A stretch of DNA of 64,000 nt from Altererythrobacter sp. BO-6 (GCF_011047315.1 NZ_CP049259.1:1116001-1180000), one strand, 5' to 3'; shown: positions 8,542 to 17,687, numbered from the stretch's first letter. A program made the numbers and translations. Notes: generated by a model from the sequence alone, not told the origin.

Positions 8542-9075
8542 CTAACCCCGCCACTCCCGGCGTTCCTCGGCAGCTTTCAGCACTTCGTAAGCCACCTGCA
8601 GCTTCTGGAATTCGGCGGCGGCGTCCTTGTCGCCGGGCTTCACATCGGGGTGTACCGTCTTGGCCTTTTCGCGCCAGGCCTTCTTGATCGCGGCAAAGTC
8701 CACATCCGCTTCCAGCTCGAGCACTTCGAGCGCGCGCATTTCGTCGGCGCTGCGGCTGCCGTCACCCGAGCCGGCCCAGCCGTAATGCGAGGCCTCGGCA
8801 TAGCCCGAATTGTCGCGCCGTTCGCTGCGCGCGCGCTCCTCGCGTTCGGCCTTGTCGAGCCCTTCGAAATAATCCCATTTCGAATTGTATTCGGCGGCGT
8901 GTTGCTGGCAGAAATACCACCGCTCAGGGCTGTTGGGCGCCTTGGGCGCGGGGCAATCGCCCGGCTCGTCACACCCGTGCCGGTCGCACAGGCGCACGCT
9001 GGTTGCCTCGCGCGAGCTGCCATAGCCGCGCCAGCGCGGGAAACCCCAGTCGTTGGAGCGGGTCGCCTTAGGCAT
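8542..9075 (-). CDS. J-domain (DnaJ-like) protein
   Basis: 177 residues. The J-domain is at the C-terminus (about residues 115-177) with the HPD motif at 142-144, so it should stimulate an Hsp70 ATPase. The N-terminal half has Cys/His pairs (LCDRHGCDEPGDC, CQQH) that look like a small metal site, and a WxYFEGLDKAER segment. This layout recurs in alphaproteobacterial J-domain proteins of unknown client. No signal peptide. Confidence 0.85.
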   Translation of the reverse strand: MPKATRSNDWGFPRWRGYGSSREATSVRLCDRHGCDEPGDCPAPKAPNSPERWYFCQQHAAEYNSKWDYFEGLDKAEREERARSERRDNSGYAEASHYGWAGSGDGSRSADEMRALEVLELEADVDFAAIKKAWREKAKTVHPDVKPGDKDAAAEFQKLQVAYEVLKAAEERREWRG

Positions 9076-9163
9076 GATATGCAGTTGGTCGGGTGGGCAT
9101 TGCGCTCAGTCTAGGGATGGTTGCGCCGCTTTGAAAGATGCGGGAACCAGTTTCAGCGTGAAA

Positions 9164-9178
9164 TGTTGCATTGCAACA
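9164..9178. promoter_or_regulatory. Palindrome TGTTGCA-T-TGCAACA, PhaR-like operator candidate
   Basis: A perfect 7-bp inverted repeat around one T, 44 bp before the small ORF at 9223 and upstream of the J-domain gene on the other strand. It resembles TGC-rich sites bound by PhaR-type regulators of polyhydroxybutyrate granules. That resemblance is from memory and needs a motif scan. Confidence 0.35.
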
Positions 9179-9222
9179 GATCGTAAACAAACTGGTGCTA
9201 GGCGCGCCGCACAGAAAGTCCG

Positions 9223-9393
9223 ATGAGCAAGCAACTCGCCATATCCAGCAGCTTCGCAATCTTCGCCATGGCGGCGATGGCGCTGTTGCATAAGCCTGCA
9301 GGTGCGGACCTGCATCGCGGCGGCGGGCTGTGGTCGGCGCAGGTGGAGGCGCCCGCCCCCGACCTGCCCCGTCCGTTTTCCTTGTTCGACTAG
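9223..9393 (+). CDS. Small hydrophobic protein, 56 aa
   Basis: Begins MSKQLAIS with a hydrophobic stretch at about residues 6-22 and ends in a Pro-rich tail (PAPDLPRPFSLFD). It could be a signal peptide plus a short secreted tail, or a single-pass membrane protein. Its TAG stop (9391-9393) overlaps the pal stop on the other strand in a shared CTAG. The Shine-Dalgarno is weak (AGAAAG). No family recognised. The call rests on coding look and neat packing. Confidence 0.5.
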   Translation: MSKQLAISSSFAIFAMAAMALLHKPAGADLHRGGGLWSAQVEAPAPDLPRPFSLFD

Positions 9394-9908
9394 TTGATCA
9401 CCACGCTGACCGCGCGGCGGTTCTGCGCCCAGGCCTGCTCGTTCGAGCCGAGTGCGACCGGGCGTTCCTTGCCATAGCTGACCGTCGCCACGCGGCTGGC
9501 ATCGACACCCAGGCCGACGAGATAGTTCTTCGCCGCATTGGCGCGGCGTTCACCCAGCGCAAGGTTGTATTCGCGGGTGCCGCGCTCGTCGGCATGGCCT
9601 TCCACGGTGATGCGCACCTGCGGGTAACGCGCCAGGTACTGCGCTTGCGTCTGCAAGGCCGCCGCGTCGGCGCTGTCGATGTTGAAGCGGTCAGTATCGA
9701 AATAGATCACGTTCTGGCCATTCACCGCCTCGACGAAATGCGCCTGGCTGCCAACCTGCGGGCCAACCGGCGCGCGATCGGGCAGCTGAGTGGCCGTCTC
9801 ACCCTGGTTCGGCGGAGGAGGCGGCAGCTCTTCCGGGGCCTTCTTGGCGCAGGCGCCCAGCACGGTGGCGGAAGCCAGCAGCATCACAGTAGCAACACGT
9901 GTATTCAT
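9390..9908 (-). CDS. pal: Peptidoglycan-associated lipoprotein Pal
   Basis: 172 residues from the ATG at 9908. A longer frame to 9938 would place the lipoprotein signal internally, and GAGAGGA precedes 9908. The lipobox is LGAC, then a Pro-rich linker, then an OmpA-like domain (about 60-172) with the TVEGHADERGTREYNLALGERRA peptidoglycan-binding region broken here as TVEGHADERG and NLALGERRA. Pal anchors the outer membrane to peptidoglycan and binds TolB. Last gene of the Tol-Pal operon; no cpoB/ybgF follows it. Confidence 0.95.
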   Translation of the reverse strand: MNTRVATVMLLASATVLGACAKKAPEELPPPPPNQGETATQLPDRAPVGPQVGSQAHFVEAVNGQNVIYFDTDRFNIDSADAAALQTQAQYLARYPQVRITVEGHADERGTREYNLALGERRANAAKNYLVGLGVDASRVATVSYGKERPVALGSNEQAWAQNRRAVSVVIN

Positions 9909-9975
9909 GGTGGGGGTTCCTCTCGGAATAGGGGCCATCGCTGGACCCTTAGGGGGTTATAGCACACTTACGATT

Positions 9976-11358
9976 TTAAGGGAGGATGGGTCCCCAGGCG
10001 GGGTCAGATCCATCGACCGGGGTGGGAAGCTTGCGTTCATTGCGGCCAGTCAGGTCGACCTGCCACAGCGCCGACTTACCGGTATTCCGTTCGGTCCGGA
10101 AGAACTGCACGATCCGCCCATTGGGCGCCCAGGTCGGGCCTTCGTCCTGCCAGCCATTGGTCAGCGCGCGCACGTTGCGCCCGTTGGGGCTCATAACCGC
10201 GATGTTGAAGTCACCCGCGATCCGGGTGAAGGCGATCTGGTCGCCGCGCGGGCTCCATTCCGGCGTGGCGCAGCGCCCGCCGCCAAAGCTGATGCGGCGC
10301 TGGTTGGTGCCGTCGGCGTTCATGACATAGCATTGCTGGCTGCCCGAACGGTCGCTTTCGAACACGATCTGCTTGCCGTCCGGCGAATAGGAGCCGCCGA
10401 TGTCGATGCCGGGCGTATCGGTCAGCCGCACGCTCTGCCCACCGGTCGCGGGGACGCGGTAGATATCGGTATTGCCGGCAATCGCCATCGAATAGAGGAT
10501 ATAGCGCCCGTCCGGGCTCCAGCGCGGGGCGAAGGTGGGATTGGTGCTTTGCGTCACCAGCGTCTGGCGGCCGGTGCCGATGTCATAGACATAGATCCGC
10601 GGGTTACCGTCGACATACGAAAGATAGAGCAGCCGCTTGTAATCGGGTGAATAGCGCGGGGTGAGCGCGGTGGCGCTGCCGAGCGTCAGGAAGCGGTGGT
10701 TGGCACCGTCGCTGTCCATGATCGCGAGCCGCTTGACCCGCCGATCCTTCGGCCCGGTCTCCGCGATATAGGCGATGCGGCTGTCGAAGAACGGGCTCTC
10801 GCCGGTCAGCCGGGCATAGATGATGTCCGAACATTTGTGCGCCGCGCGGCGCCAGTCGGCGGGCGGGACCACCCAGCCCTCGCGCACGAGCTCGTCCCGC
10901 AGCGCGACGTCATAGAGATAGCAGCCGACCACCAGCCGCCCGTCGGCCCGCGCGCGGACATAGCCATGCACCAGCATCTCCGCGCCGCGCCCGCGCCAGT
11001 TGCCCCACGCCGGGGCGGTGATCTCGGCAAAGCTGGGCTGCGGCAGGCTGTTCGGCCCGACCGGCTTGAACAGGCCATTGTTCTGGAGGTTGGCGGTGAT
11101 CACGCGGGCGATCTCGCGCCCCAGCGCGGCGGTGCCATTGGCATTGGCCGGCGTCGCCACATCGCGATCGGCGGCAAAGCCGGGGATGGCAATGCCGAGG
11201 TCCGCCCAGTCGCTTTCATCGGTAGTTGCGCCGGTCAGGCCGCCCTCTGCCTGGAATTCGGTTTCGACAACGCCGCCTTCGGTCGCGGGCTGGGCCAGAT
11301 CCTGCGCGGCTACTGGCGCGGCAAGCAGCACAATCAGGCTAGCGATCAACTTCTTCAT
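9976..11358 (-). CDS. tolB: Tol-Pal translocation protein TolB
   Basis: 460 residues. ATG 11358 is preferred over the TTG at 11364, which would overlap the tolA stop. Sec signal MKKLIASLIVLLAAPVAAQ, an N-terminal domain, then a six-bladed propeller with repeated TPRYSPD, APRWSPDGRYI, GGSYSPDGKQI and TPEWSPRGDQI-type blades. Periplasmic, and links TolA/TolQR to Pal. Two bases separate it from the tolA stop. Confidence 0.95.
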   Translation of the reverse strand: MKKLIASLIVLLAAPVAAQDLAQPATEGGVVETEFQAEGGLTGATTDESDWADLGIAIPGFAADRDVATPANANGTAALGREIARVITANLQNNGLFKPVGPNSLPQPSFAEITAPAWGNWRGRGAEMLVHGYVRARADGRLVVGCYLYDVALRDELVREGWVVPPADWRRAAHKCSDIIYARLTGESPFFDSRIAYIAETGPKDRRVKRLAIMDSDGANHRFLTLGSATALTPRYSPDYKRLLYLSYVDGNPRIYVYDIGTGRQTLVTQSTNPTFAPRWSPDGRYILYSMAIAGNTDIYRVPATGGQSVRLTDTPGIDIGGSYSPDGKQIVFESDRSGSQQCYVMNADGTNQRRISFGGGRCATPEWSPRGDQIAFTRIAGDFNIAVMSPNGRNVRALTNGWQDEGPTWAPNGRIVQFFRTERNTGKSALWQVDLTGRNERKLPTPVDGSDPAWGPILP

Positions 11359-11360
11359 TC

Positions 11361-12134
11361 TCAAAGCCTTCTGTCAAAACGCCATTCTGCAATGTTCTTC
11401 CAGGCGTTGTAATATTCAGGTGGTAGATCGAAAGGTGCGGCAAGTTGGACGGCGCGAATTGCGCGTTCGGCGTGGAGCGAGGCCTGCGCGCGGTTAGCGT
11501 CGTTGATCCCCAACTGCCTGACCAGGCGCGGCCTGCCTGCCAAGCTGCCATCTTCATTAAGCCGAAACGCCAGAATTGTCACAAGCTGTTCGACATCCAC
11601 GCCCTGCGGCGCGTTCCAATGCGGCTTCAATTGCCGGTTGATCGCCTGCCGCAGCGATGCCTGCGCGCTCGCACCGATCTGGTCGGCGGGGAGGCGCGTA
11701 TCGTCGCTGTTACGGCTCGACCCCACGCCTTCGAGGAAATTTTCGCCCACTTGCGTGCCCGTGGCCTGGCGCGGCGGAGTCTGCGCCGCCGGGCGCTGTG
11801 GCTGCGCCACGGCATTGCGCGCATTGGTGCGCGGCGGGGGCGGCTGGCGATTGGGCCGCTGTGCGCTGTCAGGCGAGGCCTCGACCGGCGCCTGCACTTC
11901 CTCCGCCACAGTGGGGGCGAGCGCGGCGCGGCTATCCGGCGCGATCTGTTGTGCGGTGGATTGCAGGCCCACTTCGGTGGTGAGGCTTACCGTCATCCGC
12001 TCGGGCGCTTCCAGCCCTTCGCCCGGCCCCGGCTGGAACAATAGCACCCCCGCCAACGCAAGATGCAGCGCCAGCGCAATCGCCAGGCCGATCTTCTCGT
12101 CTTGCCGCAGGGCTGTGGTTTCCATCGTGGCCAT
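11361..12134 (-). CDS. tolA: TolA-like energy transducer
   Basis: 257 residues from ATG 12134, four bases after the tolR stop. One N-terminal membrane helix (about residues 12-33), a Pro/Gln/Ala-rich periplasmic linker that is short compared with enteric TolA, and a TonB/TolA C-terminal domain (QLKPHWNAPQGVD... to the end). It transfers proton-motive energy from TolQR across the periplasm. An ATG at 12125 is an alternative start. Confidence 0.88.
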   Translation of the reverse strand: MATMETTALRQDEKIGLAIALALHLALAGVLLFQPGPGEGLEAPERMTVSLTTEVGLQSTAQQIAPDSRAALAPTVAEEVQAPVEASPDSAQRPNRQPPPPRTNARNAVAQPQRPAAQTPPRQATGTQVGENFLEGVGSSRNSDDTRLPADQIGASAQASLRQAINRQLKPHWNAPQGVDVEQLVTILAFRLNEDGSLAGRPRLVRQLGINDANRAQASLHAERAIRAVQLAAPFDLPPEYYNAWKNIAEWRFDRRL

Positions 12135-12138
12135 GGAG

Positions 12139-12585
<447 letters not shown>

Positions 12586-12605
12586 GGAGCTACCCTTCCG
12601 CCTTT

Positions 12606-12703
12606 GTCATTGCGAGGAGCCGCAGGCGACGTGGCAATCCAGGATGCTGGTGCGCACCGCTCTGGATTGCTTCGCCCAAATAGAAATTGGGCTCGCAATG
12701 ACG
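12606..12703. repeat. Interspersed palindromic repeat (GTCATTGCGAGG type) inside tol operon
   Basis: Begins GTCATTGCGAGG, ends CTCGCAATGACG, with inner arms GGCAATCCAG and CTGGATTGC, so the whole unit can fold into one long imperfect hairpin. A diverged copy is at 14655-14731. Elements with these ends are widespread short repeats in bacteria. This one sits between tolQ and tolR and must be transcribed with them. Confidence 0.85.
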
Positions 12704-12718
12704 GCTTCTCAATTTTCA

Positions 12719-13420
12719 TCACGCCTTATCCAACTCGTGGCTCAGGCTCGCATGGAACCGGTCGGCAAAGCGCTGCAGCCGCGCTTCAAAGCGGTTCACG
12801 CGGTGGCTGAAGCGGTTGTAGGCGATTACCGCCGGGATCGCGGCGAACAGGCCGATCGCGGTGGCAAACAGCGCTTCGGCGATGCCCGGCGCGACCACGG
12901 CGAGCGACGAGCTTTCCTGCATGCCGATCTGGAAGAAGCTGTTCATGATGCCCCACACCGTGCCGAACAGGCCCACGAAGGGCGCCACCGAGCCGACAGT
13001 GGCGAGGAAGTTCAATCGTTCCGAAAGATCGTCCGCCTCCTTGGCAACCTGGCTTTCCATGGTGCTGGCAAGCCGCTGGCGCGTGCCATCACGATCGACC
13101 GGCGGATGCTGGGTCGAGCGTTTCCATTCGGCCACACCCGCCGCGGCGACCCGCGCGGGGGGCAGGTCCTTGCGCGCGCGGCCGGTGGTGAGGCTGTCAA
13201 ATTCCTCTGCTTCCCAGAAATCCGCTTCGAAGTCGCGCGATCCGCGTTCCAGCTTGCCCATGCGCACGCTGAACGACACGATGATGGTCCACACCCAGAT
13301 GCTGGCGAGAATCAGGCCGATCATCACCGCCTTCACCACGATATCTGCCTGCAGGAACAGGTCGAGCGGGTTGAGCCGGGTGGGTGCAGCGGCAATCAGG
13401 GTAAGCAGGCTGGTGGTCAT
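12719..13420 (-). CDS. tolQ: TolQ (MotA/TolQ/ExbB proton channel family)
   Basis: 233 residues from ATG 13420, which overlaps the ybgC stop as ATGA. Three membrane segments: about 20-45, then a pair near 140-160 and 175-195 (ATVGSVAPFVGLFGTVWGI is split here as ATVGSVAPF and GLFGTVWGIM). Forms the inner-membrane motor with TolR. A longer frame exists but would intrude into ybgC. Confidence 0.94.
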   Translation of the reverse strand: MTTSLLTLIAAAPTRLNPLDLFLQADIVVKAVMIGLILASIWVWTIIVSFSVRMGKLERGSRDFEADFWEAEEFDSLTTGRARKDLPPARVAAAGVAEWKRSTQHPPVDRDGTRQRLASTMESQVAKEADDLSERLNFLATVGSVAPFVGLFGTVWGIMNSFFQIGMQESSSLAVVAPGIAEALFATAIGLFAAIPAVIAYNRFSHRVNRFEARLQRFADRFHASLSHELDKA

Positions 13421-13869
13421 GCGAGATTGTCTTCCATGAAATTCCTGAACGCCGCGCGCCATTCGTCAGGCTGGCGGCGCGGGCGCCCGTCAGGCGTGAT
13501 AAAGCCGACGCGCAATGTCGCTTCGCTTAACAGCTCTTCGCCGCGCACCGCGCGCTGGTGCATGCGGCAGCTTGCGGCGCCCAGCTCGGTGCAGGTGGTC
13601 TCTATCACCACATCGTCGTCGAGTTTTGCCGGGCGCAGGTACTTGAGGTTGATTTCGGACACCGCATAGGCGCCCTCACCCGCTTCGATCGCGGCGCGCT
13701 GGTCGATCTCCAGCATCCGCAACAGGTCAGACCGGGCGCGTTCGAACCAGCGCAAATAGTTGGCGTGATAGGTAATCCCCGAAAGATCGGTGTCTTCGTA
13801 ATAGACCCGCACGGCATAAAGATGCCGCGCGCTATCGAAAACGCCACCGGGGGGATTGGGCATGACCAT
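13417..13869 (-). CDS. ybgC: Tol-Pal associated acyl-CoA thioesterase YbgC
   Basis: 150 residues, hotdog fold. The family motif YYEDTDLSGITYHANYLRW contains the catalytic Asp and the HANY segment. First gene of ybgC-tolQ-tolR-tolA-tolB-pal. YbgC thioesterases hydrolyse acyl-CoA or acyl-ACP and associate with phospholipid synthesis enzymes. ATG 13863 is an alternative start two codons in. Confidence 0.92.
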   Translation of the reverse strand: MVMPNPPGGVFDSARHLYAVRVYYEDTDLSGITYHANYLRWFERARSDLLRMLEIDQRAAIEAGEGAYAVSEINLKYLRPAKLDDDVVIETTCTELGAASCRMHQRAVRGEELLSEATLRVGFITPDGRPRRQPDEWRAAFRNFMEDNLA

Positions 13870-13950
13870 TCGCGAGTTGCTTTAGCGGAGGGGCGACTCG
13901 CGCCGCAAGTATGGGATTTTTACCCTCGACGAAAAAGCGACGACCTGAAG

Positions 13951-14328
13951 TTATTTCGAGAGCATTGGCCCCAGCGGATGCCCGCCGAAGATGTGGACAT
14001 GCAAATGCGGCACTTCCTGATGCCCGTGCCCGCCGATATTGGCGAGCAGGCGATAGCCCGGCTCGACCAGCCCCTTCGCCCGCGCCACTTCGCCCACCGC
14101 GCGGATGAAACCGGCGATTTCATCGGCGCTCGCCTTGGTCGAAAAATCGTCCCAGCTGACATAGCGCCCCTTGGGGATCACCAGCGTATGGATCGCGGCC
14201 TGCGGGTTGATATCCTCGAAGGCATAGGCCCATTCGTCTTCATAAACCTTGGTCGAGGGAATTTCCCCGCGCAGGATCTTCGCAAAGATATTGTTGTCAT
14301 CATAGGGCTGGGTCGCGTCGATCGGCAT
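13951..14328 (-). CDS. HIT-family (histidine triad) nucleotide-binding protein
   Basis: 125 residues with the triad HLHVHIFGG near the C-terminus. HIT proteins of this Hint/HinT type hydrolyse purine nucleoside phosphoramidates. The ATG overlaps the hisE stop by one base (TAATG), so it is translationally coupled as the last gene of the histidine operon. Confidence 0.92.
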   Translation of the reverse strand: MPIDATQPYDDNNIFAKILRGEIPSTKVYEDEWAYAFEDINPQAAIHTLVIPKGRYVSWDDFSTKASADEIAGFIRAVGEVARAKGLVEPGYRLLANIGGHGHQEVPHLHVHIFGGHPLGPMLSK

Positions 14329-14645
14329 TATTCGCTCCGTGCGGCTTTCTCGTCGAGGCCGGACACTCCGTCGCGCCGGTCAAGTTCGGCCAGAACATCG
14401 GCCAGCGGGATATCTTTCGCGCTGAGCAGCACCAGCAGGTGGAACAGCACATCGGCGCTTTCGCCGACCAGCTCTTCGCGGCTGCCTGACAGCGCGGCAA
14501 TCACCGCCTCGGTCGCTTCCTCGCCAAGTTTCTGCGCGATCTTGGGCAGGCCCTTCGCGTTGAGCTGAGCGACATAGCTGCTGTCAGGCGAAGCGCTGCG
14601 GCGCTCGGCGATGACCTGTTCGAGTCTGGAGAGCGTATCCGACAC
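14328..14645 (-). CDS. hisE: Phosphoribosyl-ATP pyrophosphatase HisE
   Basis: 105 residues from GTG 14645 ([16 protein letters not shown], matching the usual MSDTLxRLE start). The frame is open further upstream to 14684, but that extension is only the translated repeat element. HisE removes pyrophosphate from PR-ATP, the second histidine step. Conserved segments: [14 protein letters not shown] and [17 protein letters not shown] repeat separates it from hisF, so its ribosome site lies at the repeat edge. Confidence 0.92.
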   Translation of the reverse strand: MSDTLSRLEQVIAERRSASPDSSYVAQLNAKGLPKIAQKLGEEATEAVIAALSGSREELVGESADVLFHLLVLLSAKDIPLADVLAELDRRDGVSGLDEKAARSE

Positions 14646-14654
14646 TTCTATCTC

Positions 14655-14731
14655 GTCATTGCGAGGGCTGCAGGCCCGCGGCAATCCAGTTGGGGCCGCT
14701 TCTGGATCGCGTCGCTACGCTCGCGATGACG
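14655..14731. repeat. Interspersed palindromic repeat (GTCATTGCGAGG type) inside his operon
   Basis: A shorter, diverged relative of the element at 12606-12703. It runs from GTCATTGCGAGG to GCGATGACG with inner GGCAATCCAG and CTGGATCGC arms. It lies between hisF and hisE, ending about 10 bp upstream of the hisE GTG. It may act as an mRNA hairpin between the two genes. Confidence 0.8.
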
Positions 14732-14754
14732 AATTTTCAACTGGCGGTCTAGAA

Positions 14755-15516
14755 TTAAACGCCTCGGGCCGGGAGGCCGACAGCCCGCAGCGCTGCATGC
14801 GCCTCGGATATCGAATAGGTGCCGAAGTGGAAGATCGAGGCGGCCAGCACCGCGCTGGCATGGCCCAGCGTCACCCCTTCGACCAGATGCTGCAGCGTGC
14901 CCACCCCGCCGCTGGCAACCACCGGCACGTTGACGCTGTCGGCAATCTCGCGGATCAGCGCCAGATCGTATCCGGCCTGCGTGCCGTCGCCATCCATCGA
15001 AGTGACGAGCAATTCGCCTGCGCCCAGCTCGGCCAACTTCACCGCATGCTCGACCGCATCGATGCCAGCCGGCTTGCGCCCGCCATGGGTATAAATCTGC
15101 CAGCCCGCGCCGCTGCGCCGTGCATCGATGCTGGCGACCACGCACTGGCTGCCGAATTTCGCGGCAATTTCACCGACCAGTTCGGGCCGGGCAACCGCGG
15201 CGGAATTGACCGCCACCTTGTCTGCCCCGGCCAGCAGCAGCGCGCGGGCATCCTCGACACTGCGCACCCCGCCGCCCACGGTGAGCGGCATGAAGCACAC
15301 CTCCGCCGTGCGCCGCACGATATCGAGCAGCGTGCCGCGCCCTTCGTGGCTGGCGGAGATGTCGAGGAAGCACAGTTCATCCGCGCCGGCCTCGTCATAG
15401 GCCTTGGCCTGCTCGACCGGATCGCCCGCGTCCTTCAGATCGACGAAGTTGACGCCCTTGACCACGCGCCCGTCGGCGACGTCGAGGCAGGGAATGACGC
15501 GGATGCGGACGGTCAT
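14755..15516 (-). CDS. hisF: Imidazole glycerol phosphate synthase subunit HisF
   Basis: 253 residues, TIM barrel. The catalytic Asp residues are in [15 protein letters not shown] (about residue 11) and [10 protein letters not shown] (about 130). With HisH it makes IGP and AICAR from PRFAR. Its start overlaps the hisA stop by four bases (ATGA). A typical Sphingomonad-length protein with nothing missing. Confidence 0.96.
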   Translation of the reverse strand: MTVRIRVIPCLDVADGRVVKGVNFVDLKDAGDPVEQAKAYDEAGADELCFLDISASHEGRGTLLDIVRRTAEVCFMPLTVGGGVRSVEDARALLLAGADKVAVNSAAVARPELVGEIAAKFGSQCVVASIDARRSGAGWQIYTHGGRKPAGIDAVEHAVKLAELGAGELLVTSMDGDGTQAGYDLALIREIADSVNVPVVASGGVGTLQHLVEGVTLGHASAVLAASIFHFGTYSISEAHAALRAVGLPARGV

Positions 15517-16244
15517 GATGCGCGGGCCGCCATCGCCAGTGCCGCCGCCAGATCGAGCCGCCCTTCATAGAGCGCGCGACCAGTGATCACGCCTTCGATC
15601 CCTTCATGCGCGTGGAGCGAAAGGACGTGGATATCGTCGAGACCCTTGACCCCGCCGCTCGCGATCACCGGGATATCGACCCGGCGGGCAAGGTCGACCG
15701 TCGCGTCGATATTGGCGCCTTTCAGCAGGCCATCTCGGCCGATATCGGTGAACAGCAGGCTGGCAACGCCGGCATCCTCGAACCGGCGCGCAAGATCGAC
15801 CACGGGCACGTCCGACACCTCGGCCCAGCCCTCAGTCGCGACCATGCCGTCCTTTGCGTCGACCGCGACGACGATACCGCCTTCGAATTCGCGCGCCATG
15901 TCCTTGACGAATTCGGGGTCCTTCAGCGCCGCCGAGCCCATCACCACCCGCGCCACGCCCAGGTCGAACCAGCCCTCGACCGCTTCGCGCGTGCGGATGC
16001 CGCCGCCCAGCTGGACGTAGCCGGGAAAGGCTTCGATGATCGCCTCAACCGCTTCGCGGTTTTCCGCGCGCCCCGCGAAGCTGCCATCCAAATCGACCAC
16101 ATGCAGGTGCTGCGCGCCTGCCTCGGCAAAGATCAGCGCCTGCGCCGCCGGATTGTCGCCATAGACAGTGGCGCGATCCATATCGCCTTCGGCCAGGCGC
16201 ACGACTTCGCCGCCTTTCAGGTCGATGGCGGGGAAAACGATCAT
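15513..16244 (-). CDS. hisA: ProFAR isomerase HisA
   Basis: 243 residues from ATG 16244 ([17 protein letters not shown]), which overlaps the hisH stop as ATGA. A start three codons earlier would overlap hisH further. TIM barrel with the catalytic Asp in AIDLKGG and the second in [12 protein letters not shown]. Isomerises ProFAR to PRFAR for HisF-HisH. Confidence 0.96.
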   Translation of the reverse strand: MIVFPAIDLKGGEVVRLAEGDMDRATVYGDNPAAQALIFAEAGAQHLHVVDLDGSFAGRAENREAVEAIIEAFPGYVQLGGGIRTREAVEGWFDLGVARVVMGSAALKDPEFVKDMAREFEGGIVVAVDAKDGMVATEGWAEVSDVPVVDLARRFEDAGVASLLFTDIGRDGLLKGANIDATVDLARRVDIPVIASGGVKGLDDIHVLSLHAHEGIEGVITGRALYEGRLDLAAALAMAARAS

Positions 16245-16870
16245 GGGCGCCACTCCAGGAACCGCTCCAGCGTCGCCAACCCGTATGCCTGGCTTTTCTC
16301 CGGGTGGAACTGGACGCCGACGATGTTGTCGCGTGCGACCGCCGCCACCAGCCCTTCACCATGGTCGGTCATCGCCGCCACATCATGGCCGTCGCTCGCC
16401 GCGAAATGATAGGAGTGCAGGAAATAGGCCTCGCCCTCTTCCAGCACGGGATGGCGCTTGGCATGCGGCAGCAGGGCGACATCGTTCCAGCCCATATGCG
16501 GCACCTTGATCGACGGATCGGAGGGCTCGATCAGGTGCACCTCGCCCTCGATCCAGCCCAGTCCACGCGTGGCGCCGTGTTCAAGCCCGCGCGTGGCCAG
16601 CAATTGCATCCCCACGCAAATGCCGAGGAACGGCACGCCGTGGTCCAGCACGCGCTCTTCCAGCGCTTCGACCATGCCCGGAATGCCGCGCAACCCCTTG
16701 GCGCAGGCCTTGAAGCTGCCGACGCCCGGCAGCACAATCCGCCGCGCGCCACGCACCAGGTCCGGATCTGAGGTAACGGCGATATGTTCCGCACCAGCGG
16801 CCTTCAGCGCGTTGTGCACCGAGTGAAGGTTGCCCGCGCCGTAATCGATCAGGGCCAGAGCTTCAGCCAT
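16241..16870 (-). CDS. hisH: Imidazole glycerol phosphate synthase glutaminase subunit HisH
   Basis: 209 residues from ATG 16870 (MAEALALIDYGAGNLHSV); the frame reaches 16885. Class I glutamine amidotransferase: the nucleophile Cys is in FLGICVGMQLLA, and the His and Glu are in VGVQFHPEKSQ. It feeds ammonia to HisF. A structured 91-bp repeat lies between it and hisB upstream. Confidence 0.95.
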   Translation of the reverse strand: MAEALALIDYGAGNLHSVHNALKAAGAEHIAVTSDPDLVRGARRIVLPGVGSFKACAKGLRGIPGMVEALEERVLDHGVPFLGICVGMQLLATRGLEHGATRGLGWIEGEVHLIEPSDPSIKVPHMGWNDVALLPHAKRHPVLEEGEAYFLHSYHFAASDGHDVAAMTDHGEGLVAAVARDNIVGVQFHPEKSQAYGLATLERFLEWRP

Positions 16871-16885
16871 ATTGTTGTTCCGCAC

Positions 16886-16976
16886 GCCCGTCCGGGCGCG
16901 CGACCTCCTCGCTCAAGCGATCAAAGATCGCATCGCTGCGGGCGGGCAGTCGCCCTTGCGGCTGCTTCGCAGCCGA
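16886..16976. repeat. Four-hairpin repeat element, copy A (between hisB and hisH)
   Basis: Four back-to-back hairpins: GCCC-GTCC-GGGC (16886-16897), GCGATC-AAA-GATCGC (16917-16931), GGGC-AGTC-GCCC (16944-16955) and GGCTGC-TTC-GCAGCC (16960-16974). Copy B at 55590-55681 is inverted and about 80% alike by eye. Two of the four stems differ between copies only by paired, compensating changes. Not a family I can name. Confidence 0.8.
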
Positions 16977-16986
16977 TTGGAGCTTA

Positions 16987-17580
16987 CTAGCCACCCAGCT
17001 GTCCCTTGGTGGAAGGGATCGCCCCGCCCTTGCGCGGGTCAAGCTCTACCGCCGTGCGCATCGCGCGGGCGAAGCCCTTGTAGATGCTTTCGCAAATGTG
17101 GTGATTGTTGGTGCCGTAGATCAGTTCGACATGCAGCGTCAGCCCGGCCGTCTGCGACACCGAATGGAACCAGTGCTCGATCAGCTCGGTATCCCATTCG
17201 CCCAGCTTTTCCTGCGTAAAGCCGGCCCGCCACACGAAATACGGGCGCCCCGAGATATCGAGCGCGACGCGCGACAGCGTTTCGTCCATCGGCGAATAGG
17301 CGCTGCCATAGCGCCCGATCCCGCCCTTGTCGCCCAGCGCCTGGGTGATCGCCTGGCCCAGCGCCAGCGCGCTGTCTTCTGTCGTATGGTGCTGGTCGAC
17401 ATGCAGATCGCCGCTCACCTTCATGGTGACATCGATCAGCGAATGCTTGGAAAACTGTTCGACCATATGGTCGAGAAAGCCGATTCCGGTGGAAACGTCA
17501 TATTTTCCAGTGCCATCGAGGTTCACCTCGACGAGAATCGCGGTTTCCGCAGTGTTTCGCTCGATCCGGGCAGTGCGCAT
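16987..17580 (-). CDS. hisB: Imidazoleglycerol-phosphate dehydratase HisB
   Basis: 197 residues from ATG 17580 ([10 protein letters not shown]), the normal length of a monofunctional IGPD. Metal-binding His motifs: [30 protein letters not shown] and NNHHICES. First gene of the visible his operon. The frame extends about 29 codons upstream, but those residues are not family-like. It diverges from sspB across about 107 bp, which should hold both promoters. Confidence 0.95.
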   Translation of the reverse strand: MRTARIERNTAETAILVEVNLDGTGKYDVSTGIGFLDHMVEQFSKHSLIDVTMKVSGDLHVDQHHTTEDSALALGQAITQALGDKGGIGRYGSAYSPMDETLSRVALDISGRPYFVWRAGFTQEKLGEWDTELIEHWFHSVSQTAGLTLHVELIYGTNNHHICESIYKGFARAMRTAVELDPRKGGAIPSTKGQLGG

Positions 17581-17687
17581 GTGCGCGCTATAAGCGCTCT
17601 TTGCCCGTGTGCAAGCACTGCGCACGACAACTGCGATGTCGATTGCCGCTTGACCGCAGCCGCGCACAGCGTCACGATTCAGGCGAT

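Noticed and set aside
11359..11364. TTG start for TolB
   Set aside because: It overlaps the tolA stop, and the ATG two codons later gives a standard signal peptide with suitable ribosome site.
14646..14684. N-terminal extension of HisE
   Set aside because: The extra residues are a translation of the inserted repeat and do not resemble HisE.
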